From Centroberyx gerrardi (Eukaryota; Chordata; Actinopteri; Beryciformes; Berycidae): DNA of 64,000 nt. Position numbers and translations under genes: made by a program. Positions 35,661 through 56,500 of the stretch are shown here, piece after piece (the stretch's first letter is position 1; each line of letters starts with the position of its first letter). The stretch is taken from contig NC_136016.1 in the NCBI RefSeq assembly GCF_048128805.1, forward strand, positions 13,012,676-13,076,675, read 5' to 3'. The notes under the pieces were generated by a model. The model saw nothing but the letters and a program-made list of their open reading frames with translations. It was not told where the DNA came from and searched no databases.

Positions 35661-38600
35661 TTTGAGTTTTATTGCAGCCCGAAAAGTCGCAACAACACAA
35701 TTGTTGGAAGATTTCAAGGATATGTTTCTGGAGTAGAGATACTGAATTGTCACTTCAGTCAACAGTGAATGCTCGTAGCCAGACAGAAACGCAATTTATT
35801 GCTCCCGTCTCCAACTGCTCTCTCCAGATAGTCGGGCATGAAGAAGACGTGTTCCAAAACAACAATAATTTAATGTTGAATCTGGGCTTGTCGCCCGTGA
35901 GCAGCACTGTTTCAGCTTCTCTTCAGGTGATGCACTGTCCTTTCCATTCGGGTCGGTTTCTCATAAATACTCAAATGAAGTCGGTCCGTCAGTTTGTATT
36001 ACAGGATTGGAAACCAAATCCACCTTGGAGACGCGCACCTTCAGATGGATACATACCCTTCACCGCTGGCCCCGCACCAAAACTCCTTTTACATGCATGG
36101 TTTACTCCTCGGGTAACCCTAAATTGTCATATCCCCAGCTTCATTTCCAGCTTCTGACCAGTGAAGCTGGAGTCTACCGAGATGGAAAAGAGTCTCCTCA
36201 ATGCACCGCCCACGGGGTGCCACTTTTGTTGGGAGTATCCGACGCGACCGAGGAATAACTCAATTCCTCGTCGTGGAGTTAATTATGCAACAGCTCTCCA
36301 CTGTTCCAGATCCTAATCTTTAATCCCTTGCAATCTAGACGTCACTGCTATGAGAAAGTTAAAAGGACGGCCCGTTGTAAACTGAATTGGGAGGGAGGAT
36401 CTATGCGCATCACTGAAAGAAAGCTTTTACTGCCAAGCGTCCAGGAAAGGGAGCCCTTTTAACATGTGCCCCCATTTTCAGTTGAATTAGCGCCAAGCCC
36501 AGAGTTAACAGATTTGGTTGTCAGCAAGACAGACAGATGGTCCCACTGTGTCAATAGAGTTCAGCATCCTTGTGGATTTTTTGATACAACGTGATCTCAT
36601 AAAATTTCAAATGGGTTTAAATAAAAATGCTTTTCAGTGCTTGTGAAATAGCCCAAATAAACTTAACAAATGTAAACAACTATGAAGCCTGTGATTTTGT
36701 GATTGCCTGTTTGGTATCTTACTGGCCATATGTTGGCCTGTGCTCAGATTTTAGCCATGCAGAGCCGCAGGGGGCTTCCATCCCCCCAGTACCTCTGTCT
36801 CTCCGCTGGTTTCAACCCCTGTATACTGGCCTCTATTTTTTTTTTTTTTTAGAAGATAACTCACATCATTTTATTAGATACGATATGCTCACATGCACCA
36901 AGAAGGTATGGCTGGCTTCTCATATTCATTGAAGCTTAGAATGCACAAAATGCTTTATGCACACTGTGCTAAAGCCTCCCTCAGATCCACTGACATGCAA
37001 AGAGGCATTATTCAGGAGATGCTTTAATCCAAGGTGACAGTGCCCTCCCCTGAGCATGCCATCTCGTAAAGAGTCAGGAGAGCCAAGACCATAGCAAACT
37101 GGGTTAAGTGTGGTTAGGATCCAATTTCAACTTATTACGAGTAGCCGATCCCTCTAAGGGCACAGTGTATGGCTTTTGTGAGTGCGTATCTTTATCCTAC
37201 ACACCTGTCTCTTAAGACTAGCATTCAGGTGTTGAAAAATCCAATCTTAATCAACCTGACAGGTGTCGAAAGGGCTGTCATGCATGCTTTAATAAAACCA
37301 TTTGTTTTGGTATTACTATGCTCTTTCTGACTCTTTGTTGCCGGGCTACCTGGGTTTAAGTAGGTTGTGTAAAATAGTCTTTCTAATCCCTTCAGTGGGT
37401 ACTGCAGCTGGAAGAGGTCACCACTATGAAGCAGTCCTTCATCACGGACCGGCCCTCGTCTTCAGACTAATCTAAAACATGATTTATCTTCAATCTAGGC
37501 ATGATGCATCCCAGCTTTGGAGACGTCATGCGTCCTACCACGTCTCCATGGCATCAAATCCTGGCAGGCTTTGTGTGTGCAGCACTGTGCTAAGGGTCAT
37601 TCCAGTTGCATAGGCCAATTATGAAGCAGGCGCTCACAGCATATTGGGGTGTAGTGCATTTATGTAATAAATGCGCCATCAGCCTCCGTAGAGGTCCGTA
37701 TAAGTGCACTGTTGTTTTCTGAATATGAGTGTGCTTGGTGCCAGAGCCGTGCAATCTAGGCCCACAGCATGTGGAGACTGGACTACTCACACTTGGATGG
37801 GAAGAAAGGAAACAGGTGAATTCAAAAGTGCCTCAATGAAGAGGATTCAACTACGGTGATGAAAACTGTTCTCATACTCTTCACAGAGAGCAAGGACAAC
37901 GTTTTGAATTTATCAACTGTTCAGCTGGACAAGCCCCATCATCAGAAATCCAATCATCCAATCACCTTTCTTAAATAGCTTTCCCAGATACGCAAACTCG
38001 TCAAGCCACCCAGTGAGACGGTGACCTAGAAAAAGGCATCAGCTTCATATTTAAGCAGTATGTGCATGTGTGTGTGTGTGTGTGTGTGTGTGCTCGTGCG
38101 CGGGCTCGTGCGTGTACACTCGTGCTGATTCTTGTTTTGAGTTTTTGCCACATCTGTGCATAGCCTTGCTGGCACATTCAGAGCAACACTTCAAGAACCG
38201 CCCAACAATAACAAACACAAAGAAGTCTACAACACACTCCCCTCCGCAGAAAAAATTGTCACCCTCAGCCAACACAACTACGACGGGTGTGTGAGGATCA
38301 AGCAAAGTCAGCATGCATCAAGGAACAAGGAAGCACCGGTTTTGTTTATTCACTGAATCTGGAAAGAATATATTTATGATCTGATTGAGTCCGATATACA
38401 GAAATGTTGGATGTGGTAAACAATTTCAACAGTCAGTCCTTGAACACTGCATGGGACAGAGCCAATATGAATTATTGGTAAAGCCTTCAGAAGATGGTGT
38501 ATTGATTTTATGACAGCGCTGGATGTAGTAGCACCTTCTAAGCATGACATGACACTGTGCATGCTGATAAGGTCGCCCGACAAAGACGGGCCTGTGCTTA

Positions 38601-39574
38601 CATGCACCGCTAACCTTTGCAAGATACAAGTAGGTTCCACTTCATGTATAAAGCCAAAGTGTTTACACCCCGATAAGTAGCCTCCTTAACATGCATATTC
38701 ATCACAATGACACTTATGTAAGCCCAGGGTTGAGAGGTAAGCGAGTACAGGATTATAGTTATCTGATTACAAAAAGATTGTAGTGGTCTAGATAGTGCAA
38801 TAAACACAGTATTTAATTTCAGGTACTTTATAGGGGATTACTTCTTGGATTACTCGGAAACATATTTGGAAAAGACATTTTGTTTGTGCAATTTTAGCCA
38901 CATCATTTTGCACATCCTGAAATTATGGGGATGATAGTGGTTGTGTAAGATAATAACAACGCAGATAAAATTGCAGCCTGTGCACTGGAATAAGGGTTAT
39001 TGTATTGTAAGTGTCTTGTCCATGTAACTGCAAATTCTGTGGGTTTGGAGGCAACAATACACAAGCAGTAACTGAAAGTAATCAGATTACGTTATTCATT
39101 TTGGGTAAAACCCACAGATTACATCGCTGATTAAAAAATTCACAAGGTAATCAGTCATGTGGAACAATCGATTTTACATCTTCCCCTCCCAACATGGTGC
39201 ACATCCATTCCTATTTGACCCGTGGAAACAAGTCGGCTTTTGCTGCTTTCTTCCCATCATAAAAAAAAACCCCAACAAAGACAAATGCTCTGAGCCCACG
39301 GGGAATTGAAGTGACTGTGTCCTTAATTCATTTGGACACCCAAAGTGTGGTTCTGCCCTACATTCATCCATTACGGTAATGAAGTCACCAGCAAATGGAC
39401 AACAAGAGACAGCAGGCCAGGCTCCTTGACCTTCTTTAACCTATCTTGTTCATTTTTTCACCCATCCATCATCTACCGATTACACTTTCCATCTATATCT
39501 ATCAATGCTATCCACCTGTCCATCTGTCTCTGTCTCTTCCTGCCTTGCTGCCTGTTTGTAATGTTAGAAAAAGG

Positions 39575-39638
39575 GATTCTGAATTGTATCTCCACCACAT
39601 GCGTGATAGTGCATGTGGTGGAGATACAATTCAGAATC
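39575..39638. repeat. perfect inverted repeat, 28-bp arms with 8-base loop
   Basis: The left arm (39575-39602) begins GATTCTGAATTGTATC and ends CCACATGC. The right arm (39611-39638) is its exact reverse complement. The loop is GTGATAGT. The flanks do not extend the pairing. Confidence 0.95.
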
Positions 39639-41346
39639 GTGGGTGCTGTACTGTAATGGCATCCCAGCAAACACGCCCAGGCCTGGCCCAGTTCATGGGG
39701 AATTGATTATGGGTTGTCAGTGGTTCTGGTGGCAGGTCTTTATTTATCAAGTGGCCGTGTTCCCATGGACCTGGCAGAGCTGCGGCAGGTGTGAAGGTCA
39801 CCAAGAGAGTCGTATTTTAATCAAAGACCAAGGAGCTAAAAATAAAGCTCTCCCAGCGGGCACTGCTGAGACTCAAGGAGATGTGAAAAGGCTCTGTAGC
39901 GTACACATTTTTAATTATCACGCATAACACGTTATGCGTAGATGTCAGTTGGACAAGTTTCTGTTAAGAATGCCATCAATCTTGAGGTGTGCGCTGCAGT
40001 GCACCTGGAGTGCGGCTGGGGCCAGAAATTATATGGTGCCCTTTAAAAGTAAATTCACATTCCTGAAATGAAAACTTACACAGCAATTGCTTTGATGGTG
40101 TGTGTGTGTGCCAGGACTATAATGTCTCATCATCTAATGTCTGCTAGTGTGTGTGCGTGTGTGCACATGTATGCGCATTATGTGTGCATGCAAGAGCAAG
40201 TGAGTGAGAGGAAAGAGAGAGAGAAAGAGAGAGAAACTCGAGTTAATAACCACAAATTGAGTGGAGCACCTTTTGTTCAAGAACTCCTTATTGTGTTTAC
40301 TTGCCTTCCCAGAGACCAAAAAGCATTGCTGATGTTCCAGACAAAATGGTTTCTTCTTACAGTTCCCTCCCACAAATGAATGTGTGTGTGTGTGTGTGTG
40401 TGTGTCCAGGTGTGGTTGTTTAAAAACATTCGGACTAAATTGAACTTGGTTTGTGATAGCACGCTGTGTTTACTCGTAAAAGAGAGTTTTATTGTTTCAC
40501 TGTTTATGTAACAGTGAAAAACAGATTTACTGTGGTTCTTTGTGGGATTCTTTATGAACAGACTTTTGAGCTGACCTTTTATGTGTTTTGTTCCGAAACT
40601 GACAATGATGCAGGCTAACAGATTTGTAACTGTCAGTTCACACACTATACAACCACCTTCAGTGGATCGCTGTGGGTGAAGTTGAGATGTGTAGCCCACA
40701 CACTGGTGGTCAAAAAGTCAAAGCCTGATGCCAAGAATGTCTTCCTGCATAGCTTTCAGCACACATCCAGGTTGCTCTTTGTTTGGCAAAGCTCAGATCA
40801 ATACTACAGGTGTTGATAGTGGAGTAATACAAGCTCCTTTCTGATGATAATACAGCAAGATTATACTAATCTCATGAGGCATTCAGTGACGACATGGATT
40901 CAACAAGTGCACTCTCACCATCACAAGTGCACTATGACAAAGGTCACTATCAGCGGGAAATCATTTGTCAAGCTCTCTTGTGCCCCCTGCTGTTGGATTA
41001 GTCTCCCAGCAGGAAGGCTGATTAAAGCCGGGCAGGACGTACAGCAGAGCAGTCACAGCATCCCTCATGGCCTTCACCCCGTCTCCCTCTCCTCCGCTCC
41101 GACTTCACTCAATATGTGCAGTTCAGAACAAGGGAGAACAAGACACTGGACTTGCTGTACGCAAATAATGAGGGTGGATACACAAGACATTCAAATCCTT
41201 TACAATTGGAAGAATATGAATTTCAGGAGGCAGTTAAGGTGGAAGAGTCAGTTCGGCCTGTCTAAAAGGAGCTGAAGAAGAAGATACTGAATGGAAAGAA
41301 CATCTAGTGTGATGGAGGTATAACTGGCCTAGTGGGACCCCTATTA

Positions 41347-41405
<59 letters not shown>

Positions 41406-41434
41406 CCATCCCTCCCGCTTTCTAACTGATGACA

Positions 41435-41485
41435 ACATGGGAGACTCTCTGGACCCCCCCAGGGGGTCCAGAGAGTCTCCCATGT
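41435..41485. repeat. 51-bp perfect palindrome next to a CA microsatellite
   Basis: The arms 41435-41458 and 41462-41485 (24 bp each, starting ACATGGGAGACTCTCT) are exact reverse complements around a 3-base centre. The palindrome begins 33 bases after the CA tract at 41348-41402. Confidence 0.95.
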
Positions 41486-43964
41486 GGTCTCCCAGACCCA
41501 CTTATGTTATGATTATGATAGTGATATGGACAACAGACACATGTGCTTTGCCCATTGTCATTTTTGTGTACATCTGGTGCCTCCATCTGGAGTTTTTCAT
41601 GAGGTGGAGAGCTAATAATGCACTTATCCAAATCTGCATGCTCTGTTCATGTTATCTACATCTGTAATTTGAATGTATTTGGTAGGTTGTATAGTTTTTA
41701 CACTGCAAGTCACACCTAGACACAGTCTGAACACATGTATGGCCCTGTGTTAATGTGAATTCATGTGTTAATGTGAATACGAACACATTTTTGCACATTC
41801 TTTATAGTTCATGCTGCAATCTCATTCAGTCATTTGTTGTTTACTATATGTTATATAACCCTCTTTTGCCATATTCCTCTTTTTCTTTACTATTATTTCA
41901 CAGATGGAACAATTTTCCCACATGGGTCATTTCAGTTTCATTTGAACTTATCTTCCTAACCTTGTTATGTGACTTTGATTCCATTCGCTCAGACCAAAAT
42001 GTAATTCTTGTGTGGAGAAAAACCCAAACATTTGGCCTCAGACTGACCTTAATTCTTCAAAAGACTGATTCATCTTGAAAGGAGAATGTCATGTTCCCTG
42101 AACTTGCCAGAATGCCTGACCCTGTTATAATAATAGCTGAACCTACATCTACTGAGACTGTAAGGAAACCTCAAGTTGTCATGATTAAGTCCAGCATAAT
42201 GCTGTTTGACTCGAGACCGGTGTTCGTAACAGTGAAGACCAGTGCTGAAAACTATACTTTTCACCCACTGTGCACGTCACTGATTTATTCCAAAATTCAC
42301 CAGCTAATTTGACCATTTTATCAAATAATTTTCAGAATAGAAAAAAAAGCTTCTAATTAAAGTGAATTAAAGGAGAACCTAACCAGTCACATGCAAAATT
42401 GACCAGTATTTGGCTGGTGGTAATTTCCCACCCTGTTGAGAATATTTGGACACCGTCTTGTCTTTAATGGAGGGTTACAGTCTTCTATGTGATATATAAT
42501 TTCTCATACCTGCAGAATGAATAGCTCACTGAACAAAGCCTCTTGCATAATGACCATCTGCTTTTGATGAATAGCACTTATTCTGCATGTGACAGTGGTA
42601 ACAGTGCCACAGGGGAAGAGGTACTTTGTCAGCAAGGCATTTCACCTTTGCATTTCTTTCAAGAGTGAAGAAAAAAAAAAAGAGTGAACGAGATGAGATG
42701 CTTTTAACGGAGCCTCACATATCACATTCCCTGTCAGTGTTCCTGTTATTTGTCGCACAACGTGAGTTGTCTGAACATCTGAAGAGCCTCTTTGCAAAAT
42801 AAATCAACAGTAACAATCGTGTGAAAGGCCTCCAGCAGAACGGTGCATTGTCCAAGGAGGAAGTCACAGTGAAAGTTTCCAAATCTCTGTTCCTTTGCTT
42901 GCTTCCTCATCCAAACCTCATGTCACCAAGCTGGGTTGCTCCTATGTTAACCAAACAAATACACATATAGGGGAACATAAATTATCTCACTATTAAGGAT
43001 GGCATGACTGGCTGTACTTCTACCCTGAATTTGAATGGTTGTTTCAGGACTGGCTTCGTGCTGAGGAATGTCATTTACAGTTTTGCACAGAAGTCAGTAG
43101 TTACTTTCCTTAATAAGCTTTATTTAAGAGTATGTGTGTATTGATCACTATTTCTGTAATATGCCAGTATTCATTTTCATCTATCTGAATATAATTAGCC
43201 AACGGCTGCCTAATATCCAGCTGTGGTCGTTTCTGGGATTGATGTTAAAAACTATCAAAAAGACAATTTCGCTTTATGAAGCCATTAAAAAAAAACATTA
43301 AAAAGACAGAGCAAATTCGTTTTCCCCTGGATGACCGACAGTATTAGATGTGAAGATAAATGTGTAGTGTTATGGCCAAACTTCTAGATGCCACATCACT
43401 ATGGGATACTATAGTTTTCCAATTTGCATTTGTTTTTATCTTTATTTTATTTTTCAAAGGACTTACATTTTTATGACATGATTTGCCAGTTTTAGTGTTT
43501 ATTTAGGTTATTTGCCTTATAAGTTTCATAGTATTTATCAGTGTAGTGATAGTAAACATGACTATATTTCTAGAAAGTTCTCTCCTACACCTCTCTTGAT
43601 TTGGCTTTAGCTAAAAGACTTAACCCTTGGATTATGTTGAAAAAATTATGTTACGGGTCAAATTGACGGTTTACACGGTTGACCGGTTTAAACGGTTTAA
43701 ATACAATCAAAAACAGATAAAGAATCAGGTCAAAACAGTAAAATGTTATTATGGCTTCTCAGAAAATTCAGAAAGAAGAAATATGAGAACATATACACTA
43801 TATTTAACAACTGTTTAATAAACATATTTCCTTTTTCACAAGCTGTGGCATTTTGATAACTCAATTTAATTTAACGTAATGCAAAGATTTTCAATTTCCC
43901 TAAGTAGGCCTATATATTTTTTGTATTTTGTAAAAGTAAGCTCAGTTACAGTTACTGTAGATAT

Positions 43965-44361
43965 TAGGATGGGATGATCTGCTTATCTCACGATACAATT
44001 TCAGACGCAATACAGGGTTCACGATTCGATACAACCACGATACGATGTAATAAATAAAAGTTCAGTGACAACAAAGTCTGACTGTGCAGAATTATGTTTA
44101 TTTCTGAGCCACAAATCTTTCTAGCGATGGCATTGGCTCGCTAGAATGTAAACAATAATTTAAAAATGGCATTACAAAGTGACAATAATATAATTTGGAT
44201 GGAGAGCTTGTGAAACTGAGATGGTCAAGCTGTCTCATTTGTGATTACTACAGCAGAATAACATGGAGCTAATATCGCGATTCATTTTTCTGCCTGACGA
44301 TATGTATTGTCACAGTTTTGTATTACGATATATTGAATTTCGCTATATCGTCCCATCCCTA
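43965..44361 (-). mobile_element. non-autonomous hAT element, copy 1, with 8-bp target duplication
   Basis: The termini are TAGGATGGG and CATCCCTA, flanked on both sides by GTAGATAT (43957-43964 and 44362-44369), an exact 8-bp target duplication typical of hAT. It is homologous, in the opposite orientation, to 50667-51026. No ORF. It is nested in the piggyBac-like relic. Confidence 0.85.
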
Positions 44362-44820
44362 GTAGATATGATTTCACCCTTTTTGTCAAAGTAATCCCCT
44401 CACTTTTTCATTACTCTCCACATGATGAGCACAATGTAAGTGTGTGCTTTCTGCAGATGTATTTCCTGCACTGTACACACGTGGTGCTGGTTTTACTGTC
44501 TGAGGGGGGCAGACCTGGCATCTTTTCAACTGTATTGTCCTCTGTCTCTGAAACCTCTTCCGCTATTTCTGTATCACAGTTGAAAATCTGTGATAGGACT
44601 GTCAGTCTTATGAAGCTCATTTTTCAGCATCTATGCCTGACAAAGTCTGTTGCAGCACTGAGAAGTAGTGAGAGAAACCTCCTTTTTACCCCCACAGAGC
44701 AATCAGAACCAGTCATAAAAACAATATACATCAAAGGCATGTTTTTATTTTGGGTCTGTGCTTTGTACATGAAAGTATCAAGGTCAAAATGACCTGTAAC
44801 ATCATATTTGTATACAAATA

Positions 44821-44844
44821 TTTTCTTTTCTTTTCTTTTCTTTT
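44821..44844. repeat. TTTTC pentanucleotide repeat
   Basis: Four to five tandem TTTTC units within the piggyBac-like relic. Confidence 0.85.
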
Positions 44845-45280
44845 ATTTACTTCCAACAACACATCAGTGTGTCCACACTTTGCATGTAAGTTCAGGACCC
44901 TAAATGAGGAAAAGTCAAACAATTTCAGGGAGAAAAAGAGAGGGTAACCAGTATTTCAGACAACTCAAAAGTGGAAAAGGGTCAAGGGTTTAATTTTCAT
45001 ACACTCTTTAGATGTCTTTCATGCTTAGTTTTACTCTTACTTTCGTTTTAGTCAACTATAATAACCTCACTATAGGCAGGCCATCAGTGGAGACGAGAGT
45101 TTACTCCTCTCCACTTTTAAAATTATAAATGTATCAAACTACACATTATGTGGTTGTATGTATTCTCTTCATATTATAATTCAACTGATGAACTGTAGGC
45201 TATTTATGTGAAAGTGAAACATTAGGCAGAGTAAAAATAGCGTGAGACAATTGGTTTGAACATGTGAACCTGCAGGACTT

Positions 45281-45320
45281 GAGTGAACTTAGAGTGAACT
45301 TAGAGTGAACTTGGAGTGAA
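45281..45320. repeat. 12-bp tandem repeat, three copies
   Basis: GAGTGAACTTAG is repeated about three times with one substitution in the last unit. Confidence 0.85.
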
Positions 45321-45734
45321 AAACCCCCTGTGTTGTTTTCCTCACCGAGACAGTTGCATGTAGCAGTGTCAAGTTCAGGCTTACTCCAGAACAAACTGTG
45401 GCTGAGGAGGTTCACCACATCTTCTCTTATCTCCAAAACAACAACAAGAAAGAATGTACTCTTATACTGCCAACAATACATTTCATAGATATCTCAGCAT
45501 GAGTGAAAACATACAAAAAAATGACCAAGAACAAATTTAAATGTCATCTACATGTACATGTTTTTTTTTGTAGATTTTGAGACATTTTTCAAAACATACT
45601 TCAAAGTGTATGTGAACTGTATTTTTCTGTGTGGGCTGGTATAATAAATTAATTTACCATGAATTATGATGAGACAGGTTTATTTTTACAGAAGAGGATT
45701 CGGGCCACATGTGAAAAACATATTTGAGTTCTGA

Positions 45735-46185
45735 GCTTAATCTCAGAATTCTGACGTCATTCTCAGAATCTCAGAATTCTCATTTTGATCTCAGAATTCT
45801 GACTTTACACACACAGACTTCTGACTTTATTCTCAGAATCTAATCTCAGAATTCTCACTTTGATCTCAGAATTCTGACTTTACACACAGATTTCTGACTT
45901 TACACACAGATTTCTGACTTTATTCTCAGAATCTAATCTCAGAATTCTGACTTTACACACAGACTTCTGACTTTATTCTCAAAATCTAATCTCAGAATTC
46001 TGACTTTAGACACACACAGATTTCTGACTTTATTCTCAGAATCTAATCTCAGAATTCTCACTTTGATCTCAGAATGCTGACTTTACACACAGATTTCTGA
46101 CTTTATTCTCAGAATCTAATCTCAGAATTCTGACTTTACACACAGACTTCTGAGTTTAATTTCAGAACTCCATTTTTTTTCTCAT
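45735..46185. repeat. irregular minisatellite upstream of fam171a2
   Basis: Units of roughly 50-90 bases are built from three blocks: TTTATTCTCAGAATCTAATC, TCAGAATTCTGA (a perfect 12-bp palindrome) and CTTTACACACAGA. At least five copies of the first block are visible, with irregular spacing. It ends about 440 bases before the proposed fam171a2 start codon. Confidence 0.9.
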
Positions 46186-46620
46186 GTGGCCCTAATCCTC
46201 TTCTCCAGTCTCCGGTCTATAGAAACACTGGAAGCCAATCAGACAATGGGGGGAAACGCTGTGGTGTGGAATATTAAGGAGGTGTTTGGTAGCTATTCCT
46301 TCTGAGATCAGTAGAGGGAAATGTAGGACAATTTTCCCTCCACCCGAGACAATAAAAACAAGGCAAAACCTACAGACGGCAGCATCTCAGCACCATTCTT
46401 ATATAGGCATCCGAGAAATGTCTGAATAGGCAATAGCTCAGCACACTGGGAGAAATATGGATACATGGCCGCCGACTTGGGACTAGAGATGTAGTTGCAA
46501 GGATGCCAGCCAACTACATCTCTCGTTTGCTCCTCTTCGTCTCTATCTCCACGGTTTGGGAGGCGCTCGCCAAATCTCTTCCAGATCAGGGAGCATTTGG
46601 TAAGCTCGCCATACGGGGGG

Positions 46621-54117
<7,497 letters not shown>

Positions 54118-56500
54118 GCTTTTTGAACTCAGCTTACTGAACACTGGACCTCTAACAATCTTTCCCATGGGCAATCTTTCTACATCCAAAATGAAAAAGT
54201 AGGAAGAAGAGTGTTATTTCAGCAAAAGAGATCACAATAAGCACAACCATGCTTCACTGGTCAATGATCAGGTTTTATTTGATCTTTGTGTTTCTGGTGA
54301 GGTGCTTTTGCACTTTCTGATCACTCTCATAGTCTCACTGTCAATTACTCCCATTGGTTTTCACTGAGATGATCTATTGTAGACTGAAACCTATCCAAGT
54401 AATTGTGAATCTTGTCACCTATACATCACCGAACCAACGTCTGAGCCATTGCATATGCTGACTGTGGAAATAGCCATTTTACAGAGCAAAATATAAGTTG
54501 TAAGAATAAAGCACTTACTAAAAATTTGCTGATGGATCAAGTTTATCCAGTATTTGGAAGTGGATGACAATTTTATATGGAAATGATGGACACTTAGAGG
54601 ATTGGATTAGCATTTCCTTCCCTGGACTTGTATTCTACAGAAAGGTCCACATTGACGTTAGTAGATGTGCACCTGTGTGTCCTTCGCTACTCTCCTACTC
54701 TCCTCCAAATCGTAACTAGGAAAAGTTGAAGATTTCTCAAAAGGAGACAGCTCCCCAAAGCCCAAACTATCTTTTTTTTTTTTCTTGAGAATCTCAATGG
54801 TCTTATAGTGTAAAATGTTTTTTGGCCCCCTGTCGATGGATCATGCTGACTTTGAAGTCCAACGTGAGATGTGCATTTTGCTCCTTCAGGGATGTACTTG
54901 ATTTCCTCTTCCTTCTGTACTGTGTTCATGTATTGTAATTACTTATTCAGATAGTAATGATTTGAAATGTTGGTCATCATGTTCAACTCTTTCTATCATC
55001 CTTTCTGTCTAGTTCATCGATATATAGTAGTGATCTACAATTCTGCCAAAATAATGCATTTCTGCCTTTCTCCTGTTGTTGAGACTTTTTTGGCTGACAG
55101 AGACTTCTTTGTGATTTCTGTTGTGTAAATAGACTCCCTGGCATTTGAAAGACCGCTTGGTACAGGAAGGTTGCATGCATATGAATGTATGAAATACGCA
55201 GAAGGCACCAAAAGCCCCCACAGTTCTTTGGGCTCCTGCATAGACAACCCCTAACCCCTAAAGAAACTTGGGTAAATCTAAACAGATATGGCTCAGCAAA
55301 AACATCACTTACTTAAAGGCCTATGTATTCATTATTCTATCGAGAGCTACAAGGGGTTGTTTCTAGACAGAGCCTGTACCACTTCTCTCCTGTAAGTGCC
55401 TTCTTTCACATAGGATTGAGCGATAGGCATGCAGGTCCTTTTTAAAATGCAGTTAGTGAACGGTCATGTCACCTAAACTAACCTGTCGATATCAGCGGGC
55501 ACTAATAAGCACACTGCATTGCGGTAATAACAACACACATCACTCTGGGGAGCATGCCTGCCAAAATTGATAACAAAATGACTTTTTTGCGCCTATTATG
55601 TCCTTGGATTCATAATTTCTTGTATCTATCCTTTTTTCACCAGACTTGTAAATGGTATGAACTTGAACTATATGAGATTTTATGTGTATATGATGCTGTA
55701 TGTGCATGTAATCTGTAGAATAGGGTGTTTTTAATTAAACTTTTTTGAAATTGTCCAGGATGTTTGGCACAAAATATGATGCACTGATGCGTTGAATTAT
55801 GTTGCCAAATTAACTTGGTTAGATTAAGATACACTGAGTTTCCCTTAATCCACTTCTAACAAAATTCACTTCCGGTCGTAAATGTTTACAACAATAACAT
55901 ACTGACCAACACGCTCCCGCTGTAACTAGCATCACCACTGCCTATGACGCATCAACAACTGTGAACTGTATTAACTATATCATGAAGAGGATTTGATTCT
56001 TAACAGCTCACCAATACAGAATACAAAATTTAAAGATGATAGCATTTTTCTATGAGAGTGTTTTTCTTTGCAGAAGCCTGTCATGGAGAGTGATAGGTTG
56101 ATTATGAAGTGAAAACCTTGGAGATCTTCTAGACTGTATAAAAGTCACGCTGACTTGTTGGTCCTTTTCACCATTTGCTTGCTGTTCATAAGCCTGTGTG
56201 AGTAGCCTACAGTACAAACTGAAAATGTGATGTAGTTCAAAGTGTCAAGAATAACACAGCCATGAAAGAATTCCTACTGACTTGTTCTGTCCTCTGCTGT
56301 AAATGTACCTTCTGGACCGGATATGACATTATTATGAGTTGTGCAATTGTGGCTTTCCTTGCTGGTTTTTTGTTTTACATGAGAAATGTTTTCTCAGTAG
56401 ATTGAGTTTTTCTTGAACAATGTTGTGAACTTGTGCTTGGACAGAGTATTCAATCACGATTGATTTACACAAGGTTATGACTTCTGAAGGAACTAAAGCC
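54118..56500 (+). other. fam171a2: fam171a2 3' untranslated region and intergenic DNA
   Basis: No coding exon was recognised. A canonical AATAAA lies at 54505-54510, about 390 bases after the stop codon, so a short 3' UTR is plausible. A run of T at 54771-54783 and weaker AT-rich signals near 55735 and 56687 could support longer transcripts. The last 230 bases belong to the direct repeat described separately. Confidence 0.4.

Larger units (their letters stand above)
36300..43600. other. intergenic region between crhr1 and fam171a2, left part
   Basis: No exon, RNA gene or recognisable protein motif was found. It contains GT/CA microsatellites (38067-38092, 40381-40405, 41348-41402), a poly-T tract near 36837-36850, a 28-bp-arm perfect hairpin at 39575-39638 and a palindrome at 41435-41485. 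Otherwise it is anonymous AT-rich DNA. Confidence 0.6.
43620..44993 (-). mobile_element. piggyBac-like transposon relic
   Basis: Both ends are TTAA followed by a CCCTTG terminus: TTAACCCTTGG at 43620, and inverted TTAAACCCTTGACC ending at 44993. On the minus strand, 44620-44411 encodes the end of a transposase. Its cysteine-rich tail reads TTCVQCRKYICRKHTLTLC and then SSC, like the C-terminal zinc-binding domain of piggyBac transposases. The catalytic core is missing. A short hAT element is inserted at 43965-44361. The DNA between is degenerate. Confidence 0.65.

Noticed and set aside
35672..36157. 161-codon plus-strand ORF opposite the crhr1 5' end
   Set aside because: No recognisable domain or family similarity. 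It lies antisense in the crhr1 upstream region, so it is best explained as a chance open frame.
36007..36258. Short ORF near the crhr1 promoter
   Set aside because: No motif, no splice partner and no homology recognised.
41304..41501. ORFs of alternating Thr-His or Cys-Val residues at CA/GT tracts (also near 20214, 20865, 21861, 26355 and 38051)
   Set aside because: They are translations of dinucleotide repeats, not genes.
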